A DNA stretch of 64,000 bases from Drosophila persimilis (taxonomy: Eukaryota > Arthropoda > Insecta > Diptera > Drosophilidae). The notes below the pieces were generated by a model. The model was not told the DNA's origin and ran no database searches. It saw only the letters and a program-made list of their open reading frames with translations. Shown here piece by piece: positions 54,932-64,000 of the stretch. The translations under genes were made by a program, and so were the position numbers. The stretch covers positions 1 through 64,000 of the forward strand of contig NW_020825515.1 of NCBI RefSeq assembly GCF_003286085.1, in the 5' to 3' direction. Numbering within the stretch: position 1 is the first letter of the stretch; the number at the start of each line of letters is the position of its first letter.

Positions 54932-56277
54932 TGTTCAGGCCAGCAATAGACAGTTTCCGCGCACTGTGCCGGCTCCGCGCGCCTCGGTCCCGGCTCGCGC
55001 TCGCGCGCTCGGAGGGGCGCTCGGATCCACAATCCACGATCCACACGGCGCTCACCGCAGCATAAAGCATAGATCATGAGGTATAGAGAGTCAGTTACGT
55101 TTTCACCCCCGCTTCAACCTGTCGACATACCGCGCGAATACCCAATAACTACATGAACAATATATATATATACACACAACGAAACCCATCGGCCTTTCCT
55201 TTCTGTGACGACTGCTAGGAGTTTATACTGGAACATACACCTCGCCGTTGGATAATTGATCCTCGATCCGCTCCACTACAATCATTGGTCCTTCGAGCCG
55301 GATCTTCGCCTTCCCCATAAGGAGAAGCTCACCCCAGCCAGCATCGGCGGATCGCTCCAAGTGTAAGATAAGTACAACCCTTCGATTGTGCCCAACACCA
55401 GTGCAGTGATTTTGTGCGAGTTTCCCATCCCAGTCCGAGTTCCCGCGGCATACATATGTACATATATGCCTTTCTCGCTCTAGCTCCAAATTAAACCATA
55501 CTTCGTTCTGCCAACGGTTGTGGCCTCCTATTTCTCCAAAGGTTTAATTTGATCCGAGCTAGCTCCTGCGTTCCTCCTCCGATCCAGGAGGATTCCTACC
55601 GCTCCCAGCTACCAGCTGAGCTTTCGCTGCTGACAACTGCACATGCACACCAACATACATACATATGTACATATGTGTAAGCAACGCAATCCAAGCGGCT
55701 GGCAACAAACAAAAAGACATATTCTTGCAATTAATTTGTTGTTCATTCCGTGCATGCGCAACGGGTTATAGTTCTTTCGTTTGTTTTAAAGAATATAGAA
55801 TAACAAATCACAAATCACAACCAATCTTTATTTAACTCATTATATTGTCAATAAAAATAAAACACGACTCCATACATATCATCTTACATATGCGCACGCA
55901 TTTTCAACTAACAACTCTTGCACATCTGTATATATGTACATACATATATTGTATTGTATTGTATATAAAACGGTTACTCCGTTTTTTTTTAACCCGTTGT
56001 TTCAATCTCGTCAAAAGGGGGGGTCGTTAATCCAAGCCACGGTACCTAGCACTTACACCCATACACACACACACATACAAGCAACAGCAGCGACGCATTC
56101 TTTTCATTTTTCCTTTCGCTTTCGCTTCTCCACCGTTTGCTTGCGTTGTTGTTGGTGGGAGAATATTTTTCGGTGCCGCGCTTGACCGTAACGGAACGCC
56201 AAGTGACGCGCTACCATGCTTTTCAAGGGTATATTGTTTTGAACATTCGGTTTGCAACCGACTCTATATAGGGGGAC
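54932..56277 (+). mobile_element. Putative 5' LTR/leader of Pao/BEL element C (left part)
   Basis: Starts TGTTCAGGCC, close to the LTR start TGTTCGGGCC of element B, and runs into sequence that continues after B at 62608. It includes low-complexity (CACACA, TATATA) and a TATA-like CTATATAG just before the B insertion. The end of the LTR is not defined. The minus frame at 55223-55489 is not supported. Confidence 0.4.
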
Positions 56278-56641
56278 TGTTCGGGCCAGCCGCTGAGGAA
56301 TAACCGTAACTTACATATGTTGTAAAACGTTGACTTTCTGCAGAGCTGCTGCGCTCTCTCGCTAAAGGGGCTCTCTGCCGCCGCCACTTCGGCAACTACT
56401 TTGATCTGCTGCCGCCACTTCGGCAGTCACTTTGATCTAACGCCGTCGTCTATAGTTTTAGTTCTATGCTAACCCCTCTGCGCATTGGTTGCATATCGAT
56501 CTCGCATAAAGTTCATCTGGCAATAGCAAGCAATCGGCTTCCGCTAAGCCACCAAGATTAAATACGAATTATAAAGTTTAACCCAAAATCTCTTTTTATT
56601 TTGAAATACATAGGTGCCAAAAAAGCTTGGCATCTCAAAAA
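56278..56641 (+). repeat. BEL B 5' LTR
   Basis: 364 bp. ATAACCGTAACTT runs directly into ACATATGTTG, lacking a 35-bp stretch found in the other LTR. Confidence 0.9.
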
Positions 56642-56977
56642 TTGGTGACCCCCCGACGTGATATAAAACCATTGCTTAATCGCGTTCCGTTAAAACACTT
56701 ATTAATTATACAATATTGTGTTGTTGGGTAGTTTAACTACCAACAAATACATTTGTGTGCACATTAAAAACAGTTTAAAGTGCAAATTCAGTGAGAGTGC
56801 GGCTGGAATATTTATAGACAAATTCCGGTACTTTAAGCGTCGAATCTCTCATTCTCTGCGCAGCTGCAGCCGCGGTTCTTGACTTTTCGTGTCTTGCATT
56901 CTCGCTCTCGCGTCTATACATCGTCGCTTAAGCGGTATTTCGTTTTCCGTTGTTGTGTCGATTGCACAACGGTTAAC

Positions 56978-57994
56978 ATGGACAACGATCCAAATACAGG
57001 CGCGGACGGAAATATTGTGGTGGCTGATTCCAGACTGAGTCTGTATAAACGTAAAAGTCAGTCATTATATGATCGATTGCACAGGCTTGGCGAATCCTTC
57101 GCGGGGAATAAAATCGATAAGCTGACCGCCGCGGAAGTCGAGGTGCGCCTTGATATGTTGGCAGAAATTCGAGAGGAATTTAATAAGGCCCATAATGAGT
57201 TGGAGGCTCTCGATCAAAACGAGATTGGGAGTGAGCTGCGCGAAATCTTCGATACTCTTTTCATATCGTTGAAAGCTGAGTTGCTGGCTGCTGTCGAAGT
57301 AAGCCAGTCACACGCCGCTGCCCATTCAACGACTCTGCCAAGCCATTCCGGACATAGTACCATCATCATGGCTCACAAGCAGCGACTTCCTGAGCTGAAG
57401 GTGCCGAAGTTTTCTGGTGGATACGTCGAGTTCTCGGATTTTATGGCAATGTTCAAATCGGTGATTGAAGCGGATGCGGATCTCAGTGACATCGAGAAAT
57501 TCCAGCACCTTCGATCTTACCTCGCTGATGCGGCTTTGGATTCGGTTCGATCGTTGGAGCTCTCCAGTGCCAATTATCGTGCGGCTCTGGATATACTTAA
57601 TAAACGCTTTAATAACAAAAGACTTGTTTTCCAGGCACACATCAAGAAGATTCTTGGGCTAAAGAGGGTAGACTCGCCTTCTGCTAAAAGGCTTCGGGAG
57701 TTTTCGGATGCAGTCAATTTACACATGCGAGCGTTGCAGACATTGGGAACTGCTGAGGAGATTTCGGGATTCATGGTTATCAACATGCTGCTGCAGAAGT
57801 TGGATTCGAAGACGCAAACCAAATGGGAGGAGCACACATCGTCGGATGCTATACCTACCGCAGAGGAATTCTTCGAATTCTTGCAGCAACGCTGCCAGAA
57901 AATGGAGCGATTGGAATATGCTACAGCGACACACGCTAGTAGCGATCAGGTGGGAAAAACCATTCCTATACGCATGTTAAGAAAACGTTTGTAG
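56978..57994 (+). pseudogene. BEL B gag
   Basis: Starts MDNDPNTGADGNIVVADSRL (the frame is open from 56879 but this is the first sensible ATG after the leader). DUF1759-type with VPKFSGGYVEFSDFMAMF and QHLRSYLADAALDSVRSLEL. It ends by frameshift near an A-run at about 57955. The next frame carries FCHSAGHGIYSCKIFENLSP, leading to the zinc knuckles. Confidence 0.85.
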
Positions 57995-58493
57995 CTTCCA
58001 ACTCTTCCGCCGACCCGTCTGTATGCGTCTTTTGCCACTCAGCGGGCCATGGAATATACTCGTGCAAGATATTCGAAAATCTCTCACCGTTGCTGCGCCA
58101 CAAAGAAGTGAAGAAGCTTTCCCTATGCTTCAATTGCCTAAAACCGGGGCACCGGACCCGCGCATGGAATAGTGGAAAATGTCGAGTATGCGGCGGTAGG
58201 CATCATAGTTTGTTGCACTTCGTTAGTATGCAGCCCACAACACAAGGCTGCCCAGGTATTACTCCTCCCGATCTGGCCGTTCAACCGGACACTCTTTCCG
58301 TTGCTCAAAATTCTGCTAGCAGCTCGTCTCTACCTTCGTCTACCTCTCTTGCTGCCCAAGGTCTTCACTCTGATGTCGTGCTTCTGGCTACAGCCGTGGT
58401 TCTCGTGAAGAATCGGTCTGGCGTTTTAGTTCCTTGTCGTGCCATCTTAGATTCATCTCGTCACATCCAGGTTCGCCCAGCAGCTTCAGCTTA
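57995..58493 (+). pseudogene. BEL B gag-pol junction: zinc knuckles and protease start
   Basis: Contains CFNCLKPGHRTRAWNSGKC (one knuckle cysteine is Trp-Asn-Ser shifted) and CRVCGGRHHSLLH, then CRAILDS of the protease. A small deletion just after LDS removes the Gly of the Asp-Ser-Gly active site and shifts the frame, so the protease is inactive. Confidence 0.8.
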
Positions 58494-61400
58494 GGAGAAC
58501 TCAATCGTCTGCACTTGTGTCTGGGCTGGGCGATACCAGCGTTTCTACTGAGGGATCCACCATAAGCATTTGTATGCATTCTCGCACCTCTGCTTACACA
58601 ACTACGCTTACTGCTCTCATCGCCCCCACGATTACCGATTCTCAACCAAGTATGGCAGTAAATGTATCCGATTGGCGTATTCCATCTAACACTCAGCTCG
58701 CTGATCCTGCATTTTTCAATCCTCAACGGGTTGATCTTCTCATTGGTGCGAGCGTTTTTTATGATCTCCTCTGCGTAGGGCAAATCAAACTCACCGATGG
58801 ACTGCCTCTTCTGCAGAAGACCCGGCTTGGGTGGATCGTATCTGGTGGTGGACAGAAGGTATCAAGCTCGGCGCTTTTGGCCACGCACAATTGTCCAGAT
58901 TCGATAGCTGAGATGGAAGCAAGGTTGGATAAAACTCTTCGTATGTTTTGGGAAGTCGAGAATTGTGTGGAGGTTGGGTTGAATACCAAAGAAGAAGACG
59001 ATTGTGAAGCACATTTCGTAAGCCACCTTTCACGGTTGCCATCCGGGGAGTATGCAGTTCGTCTGCCGCTAAACAACAATATTGATCGTTTAGGAGAATC
59101 TTATGCTCAGGCTTATCGACGGTTCATCAGTCTGGAGCGAAAACTGGAGCGTGATCCTACACTAAAGGAGCGGTATTCCGCCTTTATGAGGGAGTACATT
59201 GATTTGCATCATATGCACCAAGTCAACCCTGATTCCCGTAGCCTCTGCAAATATTTCTTGCCTCATCACTGTGTCCTAAAGGAGGACAGTACGACGACAA
59301 AACTCCGTGTCGTTTTCGATGGATCCGCAGCTACATCAACTGGATATTCTCTAAATGATGTGATGATGACAGGCCCTGTTATTCAGCCTGCATTGTTCAA
59401 CATATTGATTCGCTTTCGAACATATCCAGTCGCTCTCACTGGGGACATTTGTAAAATGTACCGCTGCGTACGAGTGTCTCCACCCGACAATTTGTATCAG
59501 TGCATCTTATGGCGAGATTCCATCGAGTCCGAGGTTCAAGTCTACACATTAGACACCGTCACATACGGGACGAGGGCTGCATCATTTTTAACGGTCCGCG
59601 CAATGCACCAGCTGGCCATCGACGAGGGTGAATCCTACCCTCTTGGCTCAGCTGCTCTGCGGCAGGAGTTTTACGTGGATGACCTTATTTCGGGCGGTAA
59701 TTCGGTCGCACAGGTCATGGAAAAGATGCACCAAACATCAGCTTTACTGTCCCGTGGTAACTTTAGACTTAGGAAATGGTGCTCCAGTCACCAGGAAGTA
59801 CTTGAGGGAACCCCTGAAGATGACATAGATAAGTTCCTAAAGTTTAATGATGGAAGCGACATAGCCAAAACTCTCGGCTTAGCGTGGGACCCTGCTTCGG
59901 ATCAGCTGCTTTTTGCCTTGTCCGCACTGGACACAACCTCAAAGCCATCAAAGCGGTCGGTTCTATCTACGATTGCGCGGTTCTACGACCCTCTTGGATT
60001 GATAAATCCAGTCATTGTCAGGTGCAAAATCTTCCTTCAGCAGCTTTGGAGAGAAAATTTGGATTGGGATGAAAGCCTACCCTCAGCATTGCATTCAACT
60101 TGGATGGACTTGAGAAATAGTTTGGCAAGCATTTCTCGGATCTCATTTCCTCGCTTGGTTCTTCGTTCTAGTGTGGCTACAGAAGTTCACGGATTCTGTG
60201 ATGCCAGCTTAGAAGCATATGGCGCTTGCGTGTATGTCGTGTCCAGGGAAGCCCAGTCTTCGAGCCACGTTTTGTGCTCAAAGTCGCGAGTGGCTCCGCT
60301 AAAGACTATATCGATTCCTAAGCTGGAATTAAGTGGAGCCCATTTGCTTGCGAAAATCATGCAGAATGTAAAGGACATGGGAATCTTTACAGGTCGGTTC
60401 TATTGCTGGTCGGATTCGTCAACAGCATTATCTTGGATTAGGGACGAGCCAGCTAAATTTCAAGTTTTCGTGGCAAATCGAGTGGCATCAATTCAGGAGT
60501 TGACGGCAGACATGGAATGGCGCTATGTTCCCACATCTTTAAATCCTGCTGATATTCTCTCGAGAGGCTCGCTTCCCAACCATCTTATCCAGTCAGAGCT
60601 ATGGTTTCACGGCCCATCCTTTTTGCTATGCTCCAAGGATAAGTGGCCTGTATCTCCTAATAACAACATAGCAACTTTGGAGCTTCGCAAGAGAGGATTG
60701 CTAATCACGTCTCCACATGCCGATCTCACGTCCGGATGCAAATTTGCGAATTCATTCTTTCGCATGCAGCGCACATTCGCCTACATGCATAAATTTATAC
60801 ATCGTCTTAGGCATCCAGGACTCACCGTTTCTGATATTCGGCAAGGAACGCATTTTCTAATTCGACACATTCAGCTGGCAAATTTGTGGATGGACATAAA
60901 GGAGATTCGGCGCAATGGTCAAGTCATGAAATCCAGTTCTATTAGTTCGCTCAACCCGTTCATCGATCATTCTGGACTACTTAGAGTTGGAGGTCGTCTT
61001 GGCAACTCATCGCTAGGATTTGATGCTCAGCACCCGCTCATTCTGCCAAAGGGACATTCCATTACCTTTGCGCTGATAAGATATTACCATGAAAGAAACC
61101 TCCATGCCGGACCTCGCGCCTTGCTATCCAAAATTCGGCTGGAATATTGGCCCATTGGAGGTGTTAAGGCAGTGTCAAGGGTCGTCAGCAGATGTGTGAG
61201 ATGCTTCAGGACTAGGCCGCGCATGGTCGAACACATCATGGGAGACCTACCTAAGGAACGTTTGGAAGGATCTCGAGCTTTTGAAGTCACTGGAGTAGAT
61301 TACTGTGGACCTTTTTTCTACCGATCAGAAATCCGCACAAGGCCTCCGATCAAGTGCTACATTAGCGTATTCATCTGCTTCACTTCCAAGGCTATACACA

Positions 61401-61519
61401 TGGAGCTCGTAAAGGATTTGACCACTGCATCGTTTCTAGGCGCACTAAAGCGTTTTACTTCCACTCGAGGAAGGCCAAGTCAAACTTCGTTGGCGCCAAG
61501 AACGAGCTTCTGGAGCTAA
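58494..61519 (+). pseudogene. BEL B pol: RT, RNase H, first part of integrase
   Basis: About 1000 codons open. RT has KLRVVFDGSAATSTGYSLND and EFYVDDLISGG. RNase H has HGFCDASLEAYGACVYVV. Integrase has YYHERNLHAGPRALLSKIR, CVRCFRTRPRM and VTGVDYCGPFF. It breaks at about 61480 by a deletion that removes the segment with the second catalytic Asp (IWSDNAT in element A). The break destroys integrase activity. Confidence 0.9.
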
Positions 61520-62229
61520 AGAAGCTCTGTCTGAGCGAACCGCATATGAAGGAGGTCCACGAATCCTGCTTGGCTGACTCGATCGACTGGCGTTTCATTC
61601 CACCTCGCTCTCCGCATTTTGGCGGGTTGTGGGAAGCGGCCGTGAAGACCGCAAAATATCACCTGTACCGCTCAGTTGGACCATCTGTGCTTAGCTTTGA
61701 CGAGCTGCGCACTCTGATCTGTCAGATCACTGCAATTGTTAACTCTCGCCCTTTGCTCTCGCTTTCAGAAAATCCTGATGATTTAGACGTTTTGACTCCT
61801 GCTCATCTGCTTTTAGGCGGCCCCCATGAGCAAATCCTCGAGCCTGACCTAACGAAGCTGAACTACAATCGTCTGGATGGCTGGCAGCGGGTCACCCAAC
61901 TACAGCAAATATTTTGGAGCCGTTGGCGCGAAGAGTATCTCACTCTTTTGCAAGAGCGCGCGAAGTGGCGCACCCCCGCGCAAAACATCTGCAAGAACGA
62001 CCTCGTTCTGGTGAAGGACGAAAATCTTCCTCCAATGCGTTGGCCACTGGCTAGAGTGGTCGATGTCGTTTTCGGCAAGGACGGAGTGTGTCCCGTCGCT
62101 GACCTGAAGACATCCTCAGGAAACATCAGGAGGGCCGTCACTCGGCTATGTTTGCTGCCCCTTAAGGAATCTGTTGAGAGACTAGCTCGCAACGGGGGGA
62201 GTATGTTCGGGCCAGCCGCTGAGGAATAA
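61520..62229 (+). pseudogene. BEL B integrase C-terminal part
   Basis: After the deletion the sense frame continues (NFVGAKNELLELKKLCLSEP-like, then CIDWRFIPPRSPHFGG-type sequence as SIDWRFIPPRSPHFGGLWEA) to a stop at 62229, inside the 3' LTR. The third catalytic residue region (GGLWEAAVK) is kept. Confidence 0.85.
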
Positions 62230-62602
62230 CCGTAACTTTAGAATTATTATTGTATGAGCATAGAGAGCCGCCTACATATGTTGTAAAACGTTGACTTTCT
62301 GCAGAGCTGCTGCGCTCTCTCGCTAAAGGGGCTCTCTGCCGCCGCCACTTCGGCAACTACTTTGATCTGCTGCCGCCACTTCGGCAGTCACTTTGATCTA
62401 ACGCCGTCGTCTATAGTTTTAGTTCTATGCTAACCCCTCTGCGCATTGGTTGCATATCGATCTCGCATAAAGTTCATCTGGCAATAGCAAGCAATCGGCT
62501 TCCGCTAAGCCACCAAGATTAAATACGAATTATAAAGTTTAACCCAAAATCTCTTTTTATTTTGAAATACATAGGTGCCAAAAAAGCTTGGCATCTCAAA
62601 AA
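62204..62602 (+). repeat. BEL B 3' LTR
   Basis: 399 bp, TGTTCGGGCC to CATCTCAAAAA, with the extra 35 bp AGAATTATTATTGTATGAGC-type segment. Followed by GGGAC. Confidence 0.9.
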
Positions 62603-62853
62603 GGGACATTGTGCATCAATATCATTGCTCATCCATTAGTCGCTCTTGGTTGGACATTTTTTTTTTGTATTTGATCGTAGTATTTTATATTTATATTCCG
62701 GCCACGGTGCCCGACATCTACTATATAAATACTCGCAATAAATTCCGCCAAGGCCACATATCCACGGTTCGTCGTTCAAAACTTCCACTTCTCCATTTCC
62801 GCTCACCTGCTTTGCGACTCTGATACGCGTTATCGCAAATCCATCAGCCAACC
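62603..62853 (+). mobile_element. Element C leader (right part)
   Basis: Continues the sequence interrupted by B (GGGAC then ATTGTGCATCAATATCATTG). The sequence leads without a break to the gag ATG at 62854. A primer-binding site was not recognised. Confidence 0.45.
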
Positions 62854-64000
62854 ATGCCCACTGGTGAGAAGAAATCTCGCAAGAAGTTTAAGCGGGTGAG
62901 TTCGCTGAGTTTAACCCATCCACCCAGCTCCAACGGCTCAATCGCTACGCCCACACCTTCCCGTCCGGCCCCAACTGAGCGAGGTCCGACCACGTCCAGG
63001 GCTCACGCACCACATGCCTTTGAGGCCTTGTTGCTCCCCTCGGTCGTCCCTCGCACGGTTCCGAGCACTATGGCCCAATCGGCCGCCAGTTCCGCACGGT
63101 CTAAGTTTGCCTTGGCTGCAAGCAGACTGACACGCTTCGACCAGAAGCTCAGCGCTCCAGATGCTAGCACACCAACCCGCTCGCTCTCCCAAGTCCATCG
63201 AGATCAACTCCGAAGCCTGTGGGCGAAGGTGGACGCGGAGTTCGAGGCCTGTGTGGAGGCGATAACGGAAGTAGATCCAGAGGGGGTAGCTGACGTCCAG
63301 GGGATGTACGATGACTGCTACGCGGTCTACGCGCAATGCCTTGCCGAACTGAACGATCAGCTCGAACCCCCGACTGTCCCTCACACGCCTCAACTGGCCG
63401 TTCAAGTGCCGACGTCCGGCGGTTGCCGTCTTCCTCCATGTGACACTGAAGTTTTCAGTGGGGACTATCAGCAGTGGCCCACGTTCCGAGACCTGTTCAC
63501 CGCCATATATATAGAGAACCCGAGGTTGCCGCCAGTAGAAAAACTGTTCCACCTCAACAAAAAAACAAGCGGTGAGGCCCACGACATAGTGGCACAGGCT
63601 CCACTCACGAACGAAGGGTTCGCGTCCGCATGGAGCGCCCTCCGTGAGCGTTTCCAGAATAAGAGGCTGATACTCAAAGCCCAGCTGAAGATCCTTTTCA
63701 GTCTGCCCCAAATCCGCACCGAGTCAGCTGCAGCGCTAAAAGAGCTACAGAGGGCCGTCCACAAGTGCCTTACGACACTCAACCACTCCGAGGTCTCCAC
63801 AGACAGCATTTTCGCTGACGGAGTGTTAGTGTACCTCATATCCGCGAAGTTGCCGAAAACGACTTTGGAGCTTTGGGAGCAGTCCGTGACACACAAGTCC
63901 GAAATTCCCACCTGGCACGCTATGGACAAGTTCCTGGCGGAGCGGTACCTTTCTCTCGAGGCTACCGAGGACGGCCATCCAGCCATGGAGACTCAGGCCC
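62854..64000 (+). CDS. Element C gag (Pao/BEL, DUF1759), open at window edge
   Basis: ATG at 62854 begins MPTGEKKSRKKFKRVSSLSL, and the frame stays open for all 382 codons to the last base. A Pro/Ser/Thr-rich N-terminus is followed by DTEVFSGDYQQWPTFRDLF, PPVEKLFHLNKKTSGEAHDI and WSALRERFQNKRLILKAQL, the DUF1759 pattern (compare gag A and B). GC-richer than the neighbours. Retrotransposon particle protein, with pol presumably beyond the window. Confidence 0.85.
   Translation, partial: MPTGEKKSRKKFKRVSSLSLTHPPSSNGSIATPTPSRPAPTERGPTTSRAHAPHAFEALLLPSVVPRTVPSTMAQSAASSARSKFALAASRLTRFDQKLSAPDASTPTRSLSQVHRDQLRSLWAKVDAEFEACVEAITEVDPEGVADVQGMYDDCYAVYAQCLAELNDQLEPPTVPHTPQLAVQVPTSGGCRLPPCDTEVFSGDYQQWPTFRDLFTAIYIENPRLPPVEKLFHLNKKTSGEAHDIVAQAPLTNEGFASAWSALRERFQNKRLILKAQLKILFSLPQIRTESAAALKELQRAVHKCLTTLNHSEVSTDSIFADGVLVYLISAKLPKTTLELWEQSVTHKSEIPTWHAMDKFLAERYLSLEATEDGHPAMETQA

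Larger units (their letters stand above)
56278..62602 (+). mobile_element. BEL/Pao retrotransposon B
   Basis: 5-bp target duplication GGGAC (56273-56277 and 62603-62607). LTRs of 364 and 399 bp are the same except for a 35-bp segment missing from the left one. The primer-binding site TTGGTGACCCCCCGACGTGA follows the left LTR. Gag, PR, RT, RNase H and IN are in the usual order with three inactivating lesions. It is inserted in the 5' region of element C. Confidence 0.93.

Noticed and set aside
55223-55489. 88-codon minus-strand frame
   Set aside because: No domain, no neighbours on that strand, and it lies in a presumed LTR/leader of element C.
62938-63986. Minus-strand frames at the right edge (257 and 172 codons)
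   Set aside because: The plus strand encodes a recognisable BEL gag over the same bases, and GC-rich coding DNA creates long antisense frames.
1-64000. tRNA or rRNA genes
   Set aside because: No cloverleaf-like or rRNA-like sequence was noticed, although I could not run a scan.

Overview
This window is repeat-rich, heterochromatin-like DNA from a Drosophila. It contains no intact host gene that I can name. Multi-copy ~1.1 kb Helentron-derived elements (DINE-1 class) start with TATACCCGATACTC and end in a short hairpin plus ACAACGTTCCCCCTCG. As I remember them, they match the ISY/ISX elements of the obscura group. Together with a LOA-clade LINE (trim/bilbo type) they suggest a D. pseudoobscura/D. 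miranda/D. subobscura-like genome. That placement is from memory and was not searched.

Layout. 1-2505: 3' part of an autonomous-type Helentron (PIF1 helicase, then endonuclease), frameshifted. 2506-34401: a degenerate tandem array whose unit I split into segments a-b-c-d-e-f (about 4.9 kb without insertions). The array is invaded by a BEL/Pao retrotransposon (element A, 5373-13331) and eight ISY-like copies or fragments. Segments b-e carry exon-like open frames, short introns and a Motif 1 core-promoter sequence, all on the minus strand. One a-segment also holds a first exon resembling a Cyp28-type cytochrome P450. 34402-36701: a LOA LINE, ended by an ISY fragment. 37146-37722: LTR-like DNA.

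37723-51229: nested LTR elements. These are gypsy-type D (env mostly deleted, plus strand), an mdg3/blastopia-like element E (43296-48270, minus strand) inserted in the leader of element F, and F itself inserted in the gag/zinc-knuckle region of a roo-like BEL element G. 51300-51971: 3' end of a non-LTR retrotransposon. About 52370-54900: a Polinton/adintovirus-like fragment with a divergent promoter region, packaging ATPase and small virion-type proteins. 54932 to the right edge: a Pao/BEL element C whose 5' region is split by BEL element B (56278-62602, 5-bp target duplication GGGAC). The gag frame of C is open through the window end.

Taken together, the left half looks like an amplified gene-fragment array that was repeatedly reshaped by recombination between ISY copies. 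The right half is a stack of nested retroelements. Most element frames are broken, often by single-base lesions in homopolymers, although several elements have near-identical LTRs. Candidates for something undescribed are the array itself (possibly an amplified, perhaps sex-linked, gene family), the tight inverted repeat at 27300-27600, and the Helentron that shares its terminal hairpin with the ISY copies.
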